Shown here piece after piece: positions 1-8,685 of a stretch of 64,000 bases of DNA; positions within the stretch are counted from its first letter, which is position 1, and each line of letters opens with the position of its first letter. The notes beneath the pieces were generated by a model. It saw nothing but the letters and a program-made list of their open reading frames with translations, did no database searches and was not told where the DNA came from. The DNA is from Muribaculaceae bacterium Isolate-036 (Harlan) (GTDB taxonomy: Bacteria > Bacteroidota > Bacteroidia > Bacteroidales > Muribaculaceae): the NCBI GenBank assembly GCA_003833075.1, contig RIAY01000008.1, positions 1 through 64,000 on the forward strand. The letters run 5' to 3'. The translations under genes and the position numbers were made by a program.

Positions 1-403
1 CATACTCTTTTGAGCCGAGAGGTAGATAGTCAAGGCGGTGGTTCAGCTCGCAGTACCGTTTCCAGTAAGGGTTAAGTTCATCAGAAGCCTTTTGAAATAT
101 GGCATGGTAATGTCGGGAGTGAGCGTTTGCAATCCCCCGGAAATCAATGCCGTCAAGCCGCCCTATATTATTAAGGAGTGTCGTGGTCTCTGCTTTGAGG
201 GAAATAGCTATCTCACGTAATCCTGACAAATCCTCACCTGCCATAACCTCCGCATCGGCTATAAGCGCATTGGTGTCCTGAAAGTCGTAGTAGAACCGTG
301 CAAGCTCATACGCCTGTTCAAAAGACATCGTACTACCATTGCAAGCGGCAACAATCCCATTGACTTCATCGAGCCGGTTTGCGATATTTATAGATTTCTT
401 CAT
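1..403 (-). CDS. Hypothetical protein, 3' part cut by the left window edge
   Basis: The first 134 codons of an open minus-strand frame are visible, starting at an ATG whose TG also forms the TGA stop of the upstream ATPase gene (ATGA overlap), so the two are probably translationally coupled. The visible protein begins MKKSINIANRLDEVNG and is rich in charged residues and likely helical, with no signal peptide or membrane segment. I do not recognise the family. Its position as the second gene of a DUF4143-type ATPase operon suggests a partner of that ATPase or a passenger, which is inference only. Confidence 0.6.
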   Translation of the reverse strand, partial: MKKSINIANRLDEVNGIVAACNGSTMSFEQAYELARFYYDFQDTNALIADAEVMAGEDLSGLREIAISLKAETTTLLNNIGRLDGIDFRGIANAHSRHYHAIFQKASDELNPYWKRYCELNHRLDYLPLGSKEY

Positions 404-1731
404 AAAAACATTGTCATATATACCGGGAGACACAATACAGAGCCATCCTTGCGCATATCTTTCGTATATACAAGATATTCATTTTTAATTCTTGACGAAA
501 ATTTAGAGCAGAAAGCATCCAATGAGGCATGAGCCTTGTAACCGGACGATTTCACCTCGATTGGGCTAACCTTGTCTCCGTCTGAAATCAAGAAATCAAC
601 CTCGTAATTGTGTTTTCCGCTCTCTGTCGGAAATGTATAGTAGTGCAGTTCGTGGCCTGCGGCCTTAAGTATCTGCGCCACCACATTCTCGTAAACATAG
701 CCGAGGTCGGCACTGAGTTTGTTGCTCAGCAGTTTTTCATATATTACATTCTGTGTGAATTTTTTATCCCAAAATGCAAGTGTTACGAAAAGTCCGGTGT
801 CACCGACAAACATCTTGAAACGGCTTGTGTCATGGTGCAACGACATCCCGGCACCCGGATCGTTGGCATGGTATGACATATTGACCGTCATTGACTCCTT
901 CATTTCCGACAGCACGTCCGCAAGCTCGTGACTTCTTGCCCCGCCTGTTGAACTCCACGCCATATAACGGTTTGAATTGCGTGTCAATTCCGACGGAATG
1001 TTATGGAACAGCAACGATGCGTTGCCGGATGGGTCTATGCGGTTGAAGTCGTTTTCATAGAGAGTGATTATTCCCCGTTTCGTGCGATCGACCTTCTCCA
1101 TATTGTTCGTCTCTATATAAGTGGCGACGGCCTGCGGCATACCTCCCACAAGCATATACAGCCGGAAATCGCGCATGAGTGAGCGGTTGGCTACATCCCC
1201 AAGAGATTTTCGGTCTCTGAAACATTCCTCAAGCATAGGTACGGACACTCTGTCACCTAAAGCCCACCTGAACTCCTCGTAATCCATCGGGTACATATTG
1301 ACCGTAAGTTCCTCGCTGGGTATCAGTATCCCATCAACATTTTTCCTTATAGAAATCAGCGAGCCGGTCTCAATATAGTCATAACGACGGTCTTTAACGA
1401 GATATTTTATGGCCTGTCGTGCCTTGGGGCAGTTCTGCACCTCATCGAAGATGATGACAGACTTCCGTTCAATCAGCTCAACATGATATATCATCTGCAG
1501 GCGCATGAATATGAAATCGAGGTTTGACACGTCATTGAACAAATCCCGTACCTCGTCGCTGCACTCGACAAAATCAATCAGTATGTAACTGTCATACTCG
1601 GCGCGTGCAAATTCCTCGGCAATCGTTGACTTTCCGACCCGTCGCGCGCCTTTTATCAACAAGGCTGTGGAACCGTTGTCCGATTCTTTCCATTGTTGCA
1701 GTTCCCGGTATATCTTTCGCTTGAATATCAT
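400..1731 (-). CDS. AAA-type ATPase with DUF4143/PD-(D/E)XK-like C-terminus
   Basis: This 443-residue protein has a Walker A motif (GARRVGKST, about residues 28-36), a Walker B motif (VIIFDEVQ, about 92-99) and a C-terminal nuclease-like segment with EVDFLI followed by PIEVKSS. That layout is typical of the AAA_14/DUF4143 ATPases common in Bacteroidales; their cellular role is poorly known. I chose the ATG at 1731 because the longer frame begins at a TTG lying inside the promoter -7 element. The leader would then be only about 18 bases. The stop overlaps the start of the next gene. These ATPases are often mobile or present as several copies per genome, which fits the nearby recombinases. Confidence 0.85.
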   Translation of the reverse strand: MIFKRKIYRELQQWKESDNGSTALLIKGARRVGKSTIAEEFARAEYDSYILIDFVECSDEVRDLFNDVSNLDFIFMRLQMIYHVELIERKSVIIFDEVQNCPKARQAIKYLVKDRRYDYIETGSLISIRKNVDGILIPSEELTVNMYPMDYEEFRWALGDRVSVPMLEECFRDRKSLGDVANRSLMRDFRLYMLVGGMPQAVATYIETNNMEKVDRTKRGIITLYENDFNRIDPSGNASLLFHNIPSELTRNSNRYMAWSSTGGARSHELADVLSEMKESMTVNMSYHANDPGAGMSLHHDTSRFKMFVGDTGLFVTLAFWDKKFTQNVIYEKLLSNKLSADLGYVYENVVAQILKAAGHELHYYTFPTESGKHNYEVDFLISDGDKVSPIEVKSSGYKAHASLDAFCSKFSSRIKNEYLVYTKDMRKDGSVLCLPVYMTMFL

Positions 1732-1754
1732 GTAATAGCCATTGTTTAACAGGT

Positions 1755-1791
1755 GCAAAGATAATCAATCTCACACGATTCTCAAAATGTT
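1755..1791 (-). promoter_or_regulatory. Bacteroidota promoter of the DUF4143 ATPase gene
   Basis: On the minus strand TTTG (1786-1783) is followed after exactly 19 bases by TATCTTTGC (1763-1755), a perfect match to the Bacteroidota sigma-ABfr consensus. The start of transcription should fall near 1749. The -33 part lies inside a direct repeat that is described separately. Confidence 0.8.
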
Positions 1792-1824
1792 TTAGGCTGT
1801 ATTTGGCACGATTCTCAAAATGTT
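1774..1824. repeat. 18-bp direct repeat spaced 33 bp, over the -33 element
   Basis: The 18-mer CACGATTCTCAAAATGTT occurs at 1774-1791 and again, identically, at 1807-1824. The start-to-start distance is 33 bp, close to three helical turns. The promoter-proximal copy contains the TTTG -33 element. The arrangement suggests either an operator dimer site or a duplicated promoter element upstream of the ATPase gene. Confidence 0.8.
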
Positions 1825-1865
1825 AGCCTTGTGCAAATGTAACTTGCTGTCAGGCAATGACATTT

Positions 1866-3095
1866 TTAGTCGTTTTCTTCTTTTTCATTTCTCTTCTCAA
1901 ACATCTTGTCAACGAGGTTGACAGCCTCAATCTTCTTACTGTCAACAATTTTTGCGTAAATCTGCGTTGTGCGGACATCGGAATGCCCCATCAGCTTACA
2001 GGTCGTATAAAGGTCTGCTCCTACGGTCATCATGAGTGTTCCGAATGTATGGCGGGATGTGTGAAAAGTCAGATGTTTGTCTATTCCGGCGGATTTTGCC
2101 CAAACCTTGAGAATCTTGTTGATTGTCATCAGAGACGGCAGCCCTGAGAAAATGGGGGAGTTTTCATCTTCATTTCTTTCAGGAAGCCATGCGAGCGCAT
2201 TGTTGGAAAGCGGGATATAAACAGGTGTCGATGTCTTCTTCATTACAACCGACAGCAGGTATCTGCCGTCATTCATCTGCACATCTTTCCATTTCAAGGC
2301 GTAAATGTCGCTCATTCTAAGTCCGCAATAGCATGAAAACAGGTATGCCTGTTTCACAACCGGATTATAGCAATCGGTGGCTGTGATTTTCTTTAATTCT
2401 TCAATCGTCAGGAACTGTCGTTGTGATTCGGGCTTTTTCACACGTTCTGCCGCAGAAAGCAGCATGAACGGATTTTCGCCGAGTACTTCCGCACGGACAG
2501 CGGCATTGAGCGCAATCGAAAGCTGGGAGATATAGCTCACCGCCGTGCCTTGCGATATACGGCCTTCCTTTGGCGCGTATGCACTGTTCCTAATTCCCTC
2601 GCTCACCTTGTTCTGCCTGTTGTATGAGTTCTGCAGCCAGTCGATGAAGCCGAGTGCCCATTTCTTGTCTATATCACCCATGCGGGTCTTTTTGCCGTAC
2701 AGTGTCACGACTTTAATAACACTGCCCAAAAGTGCTATATTGCGTATGCCCTTGCGTTCCTGCGCGGCCTTGAATTTGTCGAGCCAGTCCGTCAGCAGAA
2801 GTTTCTGCCACCCGGCATTGCGCCTTATTCCGGCCTTTCCGTTGGTTATGTCTATTATACGCTGGGATTTTATGGCTTCCACTGCGGCACGGGTCGCCCT
2901 GTTCTGCTCCTTGACTTTCGCGCTGACTTCAGGAAGCAGATAGAGTTTAAGAAACTCATAACTACGTTTCCCATTGACATATATGTCAAGATAGAAGGAT
3001 TCTGAACCGTCAGCGAGTTTCTTGGTGCGCACTCTGACAGGTTCTTTGAGTTTTGTTTTCTTTTTGGGAGAGGTCATATTATTTAGTTTTGTCAT
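1866..3095 (-). CDS. Tyrosine recombinase (integrase), downstream member of a tandem pair
   Basis: This 409-residue site-specific recombinase of the Bacteroidales integrase type has an N-terminal arm-binding-like region (about 20-90), a SAM-like core-binding domain (about 100-210) and a C-terminal catalytic domain. The active-site residues are all visible: Arg260 (CGLRMSD), a Lys in the MKKT segment near 286, His345 and Arg348 (HTSRH), His371 (GHSDVRTT) and Tyr380. Its ATG directly follows the TAA of the upstream recombinase with no spacer, so the pair is co-transcribed. Similar N-terminal and C-terminal motifs show that the two genes are diverged duplicates. An alternative start at the seventh residue (MTSPKKK) is possible. 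Confidence 0.93.
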   Translation of the reverse strand: MTKLNNMTSPKKKTKLKEPVRVRTKKLADGSESFYLDIYVNGKRSYEFLKLYLLPEVSAKVKEQNRATRAAVEAIKSQRIIDITNGKAGIRRNAGWQKLLLTDWLDKFKAAQERKGIRNIALLGSVIKVVTLYGKKTRMGDIDKKWALGFIDWLQNSYNRQNKVSEGIRNSAYAPKEGRISQGTAVSYISQLSIALNAAVRAEVLGENPFMLLSAAERVKKPESQRQFLTIEELKKITATDCYNPVVKQAYLFSCYCGLRMSDIYALKWKDVQMNDGRYLLSVVMKKTSTPVYIPLSNNALAWLPERNEDENSPIFSGLPSLMTINKILKVWAKSAGIDKHLTFHTSRHTFGTLMMTVGADLYTTCKLMGHSDVRTTQIYAKIVDSKKIEAVNLVDKMFEKRNEKEEND

Positions 3096-4238
3096 TTATA
3101 AAACCTTGTCAAGGAGATTCATCGCCTCGACTTTTTTACTGTCGATAATTTTTGCGTAAACCTGGGTCGCGCGCACATCGGAATGTCCCATCATCTTGCT
3201 TGCCGTATAGAGGTCAACCCCGGCAGTCATCAGCATTGTTCCGAACGTATGGCGCGACATGTGGAAATGTATCTCCTTGCCTATACCGGCTTGTTTAGTC
3301 CATTTTTTAAGATGTTTCCCAATTCTGGTCTTGCTCGGCAGAGCATCAAAGACAGCTCTGTCGGATGGCGCGACACCCCTTTCCGGCAGATATTCCACCG
3401 CTTTTGATGAGAGGGGAACCGATACATGCTTTCTTGTCTTCTTCATTATAAACGACAACACTACCGTTTCTCCGCTTTTAGAAATATTTTGCCACCGGAG
3501 ATTCAGCATATCGGAAATACGAAGCCCGCTGAAACAGCAGAACAGGAATGCCCGTCTGATATGGTCATGTTTATATGGTGTGGCTTCCAGTATGCCGACC
3601 TCATCAAGAGTGAGGAAACTACAAGTGGACTGCGGTTCAGTGATCTTGTCGGCAGTATTAAGAAGCGTCCACGGATTGCTCTTGATATACCCCATACGCA
3701 TGGCGTTGTTGAGAATATCCGCAAGATGCCAAAAATATCCAAAAGCGGTTTTCCTTGCCAGCACCCTGCCGGTTTTAGGACTGCGATAAGATAAAACCCA
3801 GTCTTTGAAATCAATGCAGAATTTCTTATCCACATCACACAGTCTGGTGCCCGGCCTGAAAACTTCAAAATTTCTTCGTGCCGTGACAAGAGCCTTGTAG
3901 GTATTCATACCGCGCTCCTTATAATAGGAAATCAGGATGTCGATATAATCACATAGAAGGATTCCGGATTTGTCTTGTGTCTCTATTGCCTCCGATATAC
4001 CTTGTATATGGGCGTTGCATTTTTCGATGATGATTTCCTCAGCCCTGCGCAGTGTTTTGGCATTCTCGCGCTTTGCCTTTTCGGTTGCTTCGGGCAGAAG
4101 ATACAGTTTAAGGAACTCATACTCATGTTTCCCGTTAATGGCATGGTCTATGAAAAGCGACTCGCGCCCGTCCGCAAGTTTGCGACGGCGTAACTTGTAC
4201 GGACTTTTATCTACTTTTGATGTTCTTTTTCTACCCAT
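3096..4238 (-). CDS. Tyrosine recombinase (integrase), upstream member of a tandem pair
   Basis: This 380-residue integrase has the same domain order as its downstream neighbour: an arm-binding-like N-terminus, a SAM-like domain at about 90-190, and a catalytic domain. The catalytic set appears complete: Arg240 (SGLRISD), Lys near 266-270 (MKKTRK), His326 and Arg329 (HMSRH), His352 (GHSDVRAT) and Tyr361. Adjacent paired recombinases are common in mobile elements of Bacteroidales. The pair sits at the truncated 3' end of the helicase operon, so it may belong to a second element inserted in the island. A weak promoter candidate lies just upstream. Confidence 0.93.
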   Translation of the reverse strand: MGRKRTSKVDKSPYKLRRRKLADGRESLFIDHAINGKHEYEFLKLYLLPEATEKAKRENAKTLRRAEEIIIEKCNAHIQGISEAIETQDKSGILLCDYIDILISYYKERGMNTYKALVTARRNFEVFRPGTRLCDVDKKFCIDFKDWVLSYRSPKTGRVLARKTAFGYFWHLADILNNAMRMGYIKSNPWTLLNTADKITEPQSTCSFLTLDEVGILEATPYKHDHIRRAFLFCCFSGLRISDMLNLRWQNISKSGETVVLSFIMKKTRKHVSVPLSSKAVEYLPERGVAPSDRAVFDALPSKTRIGKHLKKWTKQAGIGKEIHFHMSRHTFGTMLMTAGVDLYTASKMMGHSDVRATQVYAKIIDSKKVEAMNLLDKVL

Positions 4239-4264
4239 TGCTTTTCAGTACATTATATCCGATT

Positions 4265-4300
4265 GCAAAGGTAGTAAATAAATCCGATAAAAGTATCAAA
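4265..4300 (-). promoter_or_regulatory. Candidate promoter of the recombinase pair
   Basis: TACCTTTGC (4273-4265) matches the -7 consensus on the minus strand. The nearest TTTG is at 4300-4297, 23 bases upstream, which is wider than the usual 19-20. Transcription would begin roughly 25 bases before the recombinase ATG. The assignment rests on the -7 element. Confidence 0.5.
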
Positions 4301-4418
4301 ACAAGTAACAAAAATAATCTCCAAATGGGTATTTTAGGAAATCAATGAGAATCTGACTCGCAGCAATAAAACTCTTATATATAGGATTATAAATGTTTTA
4401 TACAGCTGATTATTTCGC

Positions 4419-6977
4419 TTAAATTCCATATTTATTTTCTTCCCTTTCTTTAAATCTTGAAATTATTCGTTCTTCAGAATCCTCTTCCTGTAGTTCCCGG
4501 AGATACCCTGGAATTTTAGGAAGAAGTTCCCTCAGATAATCACTCTTGCTACGACTCATTCCCCAAGAATTGGGTAGTTTTACCGGCATCGGATAATTGT
4601 GAAGCAATCCATGATCATCGAATTTATCAGGGTCACATGGCACTTCCACACGCTCTATTTTATACTGCAATTCAAGACGATTGCTGTTTTCATATCGAAC
4701 AATTGTTTCGGGATCGAGTGTGAAAGCACCGTGACAGGAAAGTTCTCGTTCAACATCCGATAACACATCAAACGATGCAGTAGCAGTTAGGCCGAATAAG
4801 GAAATCTCACCCTCTTTTGCTTTTACATACGAGTAAAGGTTTCGCCCCAGATGCAGATATGAGAAACGGAAATCCTGTCCCCATTCAGATACGCAGTGTA
4901 CCTCGTCGATAACTCCATAAGCGAAGTAGACGCCCAATTGGCGCATGTTACGTAAGCGCTTTCTGAACTCATAGATACACAGTCGCTCCGGTGACATGAA
5001 AGCAAATATCACCTGTGAGTTCTCCACCATTTCTTCATGAGCAGCCCGTTCCGGATAATCCAATTCAGAATTGATGTATGTGCACACATCAATACCGATA
5101 GATCTAAGTCCATCATACTGATCTTGCATCAACGACTTCAACGGATCGATTATGATGGTAACGCCTGGCTGCAGCATAGCCGCCAGCTGATACGTCAGCG
5201 ACTTACCGCCCCCAGTGGGTAGCAGACCTATAACCGACTTATTCTGCAACGCACGATTCAAAATCGGCAACTGTCCCGGACGGAAGGCTTTCTTGCGGAA
5301 TAGAAGGGTTAGGAAGTAGTTCAGATGCTCCACTGACTTATCTATTGCTTCATAGGTGCCGGCGGATGTCAATTTGGCGATCGCTTTATAATTAATTCTG
5401 TCTGAAGTATATATCTGCCTCGTTGAATAATAATCGCTTGGACGTAGAATAAAATAACAATTATATCTGGCTTTAAACTCAGAAAATTGCACATGTTCCG
5501 GATCCGCTTTTTCTTTAAATGAAATGTCAATGACAAGATCGTATTCTTTCTCGCGATCAAGTTGCTTAGGTGCACTATATGTGTGATTCCCAAGGTGGAA
5601 CTTAGAATCCTTATTTGACGGAGATATTATAGACAGGTTGACTTTGGGGAATCTGCGCTCACTATCCTTCACCGATAATGAACACAAGTGATTGAACATC
5701 TGGTTTAAATCAGCAAATGCCAGGGCTGAACACGGGATTCCATCCTCTTTCACAACTACATCCCAGCTTTCCTGTTCGAGGTCAAGTTGCCCCGTCAGGA
5801 TTGCTTCAATCACCATCTTCTGAATCCAGGCAACTCCAACTGGAATAGACCTGAAATAATTCTCATATTTACTGAATAAAGCTTGGTTAATCAATTTGTA
5901 ACTGATTGAGCCATATTTTTCTGTCTCTTCTGTAGCTCCGATAATTTCAGAGAAAGCGCTTTCTATAAATGGACTGCATTTAGTCGCGATTCCTCTGGTC
6001 ACAATATTGTTAAGAACGGCCATTACTGGGTCAACATCGGTATAGACACTTGCACCGATATCAAAAGGTGCCAAAACATCAAACGATGAATGGCTATTTT
6101 CAGATGGTGTCTGATCCTTATCCCAAACTGCGTCTAACTTGTATGAGGCCTCGAATGTTTTGGGTGGGAAGTACGCAATAGGGATGAGGAAAGGCTTTCC
6201 TTTCTCACGAACCATCTTAAATGCTCTTGTAACACAGGTATAAGAAACTCCGTTGGGATAAGTTCCGAACATCGAAATATCCTTCCGAGAGAACCAGTCC
6301 TGATCGTTGATGGAAAAATATCTGCTGAATCCATCCATTCTGCGGTTACCGGCATTCATCGGTCCCATACAGATGAAATAGTGCATGTATCCAGTGTTGC
6401 CTAAAAGCTCTGAAAGTTTCTTTAGATTTATCTGGGGGATATCCAAAATATTAGAGAACAAATGAATGCAGATAGGCTCTTCAATATGGAGATCTTCTAT
6501 ACAATCGGGATTGTCAAAGACTGATGGAAGAAACTTTTGAATGGGTTGAATTTGTGTATGTTGGCCAACGCTTTTTGACACGTGCAGCACGGCTCTCTCA
6601 AGAGCCGGTTTTCCCGGCTCAATAAGAGTCACCTTCTGAAGTTTTGAAGTAAGATTATTTTTATGGAGATAGTCGATGAAATGAACAGATGCTAGTCCTT
6701 GTCCACATCCCCAGTCTATGATCTCAATCTCTGAGTTCAGTTCCTTCCAAGGAAACTCTTTGACTGCTTCATCTATCTTCTCTTTATGAGCTTGGCCATA
6801 AGAAGCCATGTAACAATTCATGGCATCCGTAGTTTTCAATACAGCAACTCCATGATTCAATTCAGGGAAAGTCCATGGTTGCCGAGTATATTGGGTAGGC
6901 ACATGCTTCCTTGCCGCTGCAATTATATCATCGAGCGTCAACGGGTCTATTGTTCTTATGTCATCTATATAGCTCAT
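4419..6977 (-). CDS. Methyltransferase-like / RecQ-type helicase fusion, apparently lacking the second helicase lobe
   Basis: The N-terminal third (about 1-260) has a class I SAM-methyltransferase motif I (WGCGQG at 89-94) with an acidic strand ending in IEPG about 30 residues later. A middle region of unknown fold is followed by a superfamily 2 helicase domain of RecQ type: FRPGQ, Walker A PTGGGKS (587-593), DEVH (691-694) and GLTATA near 730. The protein then ends about 120 residues after TATA, with no recognisable second RecA lobe and no RQC or HRDC region, right next to the recombinase pair. Start chosen at 6977, eight bases after the previous stop; an upstream ATG at 7037 would overlap that gene. 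It is the last gene of the kinase/phosphatase operon. The truncation may be old and functional, or may mark the edge of an insertion. Confidence 0.8.
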   Translation of the reverse strand: MSYIDDIRTIDPLTLDDIIAAARKHVPTQYTRQPWTFPELNHGVAVLKTTDAMNCYMASYGQAHKEKIDEAVKEFPWKELNSEIEIIDWGCGQGLASVHFIDYLHKNNLTSKLQKVTLIEPGKPALERAVLHVSKSVGQHTQIQPIQKFLPSVFDNPDCIEDLHIEEPICIHLFSNILDIPQINLKKLSELLGNTGYMHYFICMGPMNAGNRRMDGFSRYFSINDQDWFSRKDISMFGTYPNGVSYTCVTRAFKMVREKGKPFLIPIAYFPPKTFEASYKLDAVWDKDQTPSENSHSSFDVLAPFDIGASVYTDVDPVMAVLNNIVTRGIATKCSPFIESAFSEIIGATEETEKYGSISYKLINQALFSKYENYFRSIPVGVAWIQKMVIEAILTGQLDLEQESWDVVVKEDGIPCSALAFADLNQMFNHLCSLSVKDSERRFPKVNLSIISPSNKDSKFHLGNHTYSAPKQLDREKEYDLVIDISFKEKADPEHVQFSEFKARYNCYFILRPSDYYSTRQIYTSDRINYKAIAKLTSAGTYEAIDKSVEHLNYFLTLLFRKKAFRPGQLPILNRALQNKSVIGLLPTGGGKSLTYQLAAMLQPGVTIIIDPLKSLMQDQYDGLRSIGIDVCTYINSELDYPERAAHEEMVENSQVIFAFMSPERLCIYEFRKRLRNMRQLGVYFAYGVIDEVHCVSEWGQDFRFSYLHLGRNLYSYVKAKEGEISLFGLTATASFDVLSDVERELSCHGAFTLDPETIVRYENSNRLELQYKIERVEVPCDPDKFDDHGLLHNYPMPVKLPNSWGMSRSKSDYLRELLPKIPGYLRELQEEDSEERIISRFKEREENKYGI

Positions 6978-6984
6978 GTTTTTA

Positions 6985-7788
6985 TTATAACCTAAATCCA
7001 AATCTTGGGCTAAAGGAAGCCACTTGATTTTCTTCATTAACTACGCCTTCTTTACCATCTAAAGTCGGTACAACTCGACTTGCAAAAATACCAACAACAG
7101 TATTTGCTCCAAGCTCAGAAATTTTCTTGGCGAGATGACCGAAGATTTTAAGATTCTCGTTGGAGGCATACAGCAATGGAATTATTACATCTTTTGATCG
7201 GATAGAATCAATATTAATCGTAAATTGTCCTCCGTTAGGTTTAATCACAGGAGAATCTTCAAAGATATTTAGATTCAGGAAGTGTCTTAACATTGTCTCC
7301 ATTTCCTTTAGATTCCAATTTGTATTGGGAAACATATCGGAACTGTTTACGACACAAGGATCCCTCAAAAAATTTACCAAGTCTCTTCGAGCATTGATAG
7401 CCTTTGCAAGATGTTCTGCAAGACCTTCCATGAACTCATCTGCCGCTGAATCTCTATGGTGTTCGTCTGAAGCTTCAACCTCTTCAGTTTTTTTGTGGAT
7501 ATTCAAATCATAGTAAGCTGATAGTGCATACCACTGATAGTAACCAACTCGCCCAATCACAGCAAATTCATCCTCATCATCTCTATTTATGATTTGCTCG
7601 TCTGACTGTCTTGAATCTAATGATTCATTATAGTGACAAGTGTCGGCATAAAGAAGATATAAACCATCATCTAAAACACTCAAGTCGTAGTCGGATTCAT
7701 CGCCTCCTATTTCTTCGATTGGAACAAGTTGTCCTTCTCCATTTTGTAATGCTTTAAAGATAGCATCTTCTAATTCTTTATCTGTCAT
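6985..7788 (-). CDS. Divergent phosphoribosyltransferase-like protein (paralogue 2)
   Basis: This 267-residue protein has an acidic N-terminus, a short conserved-looking segment (IGRVGYYQWYAL) and a C-terminal strand-loop-helix-strand pattern (DVIIPLLYASNENL, then LGANTVVGIFA). The pattern resembles the core of type I phosphoribosyltransferases, where a DDxxTTG-type loop would normally follow the first strand. That loop is replaced here, so catalysis by the usual route is doubtful. The gene at 8686-9414 has matching segments in the same order, so the two are probably diverged paralogues. Spacing to both neighbours is only a few bases. The fold assignment is pattern recognition, not a database hit. 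Confidence 0.6.
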   Translation of the reverse strand: MTDKELEDAIFKALQNGEGQLVPIEEIGGDESDYDLSVLDDGLYLLYADTCHYNESLDSRQSDEQIINRDDEDEFAVIGRVGYYQWYALSAYYDLNIHKKTEEVEASDEHHRDSAADEFMEGLAEHLAKAINARRDLVNFLRDPCVVNSSDMFPNTNWNLKEMETMLRHFLNLNIFEDSPVIKPNGGQFTINIDSIRSKDVIIPLLYASNENLKIFGHLAKKISELGANTVVGIFASRVVPTLDGKEGVVNEENQVASFSPRFGFRL

Positions 7789-7790
7789 TC

Positions 7791-8675
7791 TTATTTCAAT
7801 TTATTTAGTTCACATCTCCATGTAATGCCGGCTTTGTTTATTGCGACACCCTCTATGCGATTCTTAGTGCACTGAAATTCATACCGAATATAGGTATTTG
7901 CAGTAATCACCGTTAGGATTCCATCTTCTAACATCCAATTGCCCTTATGGTATAATTCAGAATATAAAGTCCTATTATTATTAAAAGTTAGAATATTATC
8001 TTCAAGATCTACCTGATTGTTTACTATTATCCATTGACCTTTTAGTAAATTGTTTAAAGACAATGCATCTTCACTCCTTTTTGCATGCCAACGCCATGTT
8101 CGATTATACACTAAAGAAATAGCATTACCTTCAATAGTATCTACATCGACAAACCAGCCATCATAGGAAACGGTATTAGGAATGAAAATCTTTATCTCAT
8201 CATCTGATATTTCCCAATGGTATTTAGTTCTACTTTCAGATACAGCTGTCCCATCTGCTCTTATTATTAGAAGTTGAGTTTTGTTTGGACTAAAATTGAA
8301 CTTCCAATGACCTAATGGATTGAACTTACATCTTTTGATAATTGGTGCGATAGGCTTGTTAACTAATCCAAGGCTATATGCAATGCAATCGAAAACATAG
8401 TTGACACTGCTATGTTTTAGTGAAGAGTCTGTACTCAAGGTTGATACATAAAATTGGAGTTTAGATATTATCACATTCGACTCTTTGCGGTTGCAATACT
8501 CCAGTATCTCAGTCATATATCCATGTGATTGTATCTGTTTAAGGATGACATCATAAGCAGGGATTTCCTTCCCGACTTGATAGTCTGCCATCATGTTTGC
8601 CAAATACTTGTCACATAATACAGACACGCCTTTGTCTTCAATTACTTTAGTCAGACCTTCGTACAAATATTCCAT
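7791..8675 (-). CDS. Hypothetical protein with a helical head and two beta-rich repeats
   Basis: This 294-residue protein is not recognised. About the first 110 residues look helical. The rest appears to contain two similar beta-rich units, one starting GHWKFNF (about residue 122) and one starting GQWIIVN (about 215). Each runs Trp, strand, Asn/Gly-rich turn, then a second Trp (YHWEISDDEIKIF and GNWMLEDGILTV). This resembles lipocalin-like half-barrels and suggests a ligand-sensing or binding module. It has no signal peptide, so it is probably cytoplasmic. It is embedded in the operon with gaps of 2 and 10 bases and may be the sensor or specificity component. Confidence 0.6.
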   Translation of the reverse strand: MEYLYEGLTKVIEDKGVSVLCDKYLANMMADYQVGKEIPAYDVILKQIQSHGYMTEILEYCNRKESNVIISKLQFYVSTLSTDSSLKHSSVNYVFDCIAYSLGLVNKPIAPIIKRCKFNPLGHWKFNFSPNKTQLLIIRADGTAVSESRTKYHWEISDDEIKIFIPNTVSYDGWFVDVDTIEGNAISLVYNRTWRWHAKRSEDALSLNNLLKGQWIIVNNQVDLEDNILTFNNNRTLYSELYHKGNWMLEDGILTVITANTYIRYEFQCTKNRIEGVAINKAGITWRCELNKLK

Positions 8676-8685
8676 ATAACTGATA

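Noticed and set aside
1592-1774. A second open frame over the ATPase start
   Set aside because: It lies entirely opposite or out of frame with the Walker A region of the ATPase, and its start is inside the promoter.
4239-4418. Missing C-terminal helicase lobe in another frame
   Set aside because: Reading the stretch beyond the stop codon in the continuing frame gave several stops and no helicase motifs.
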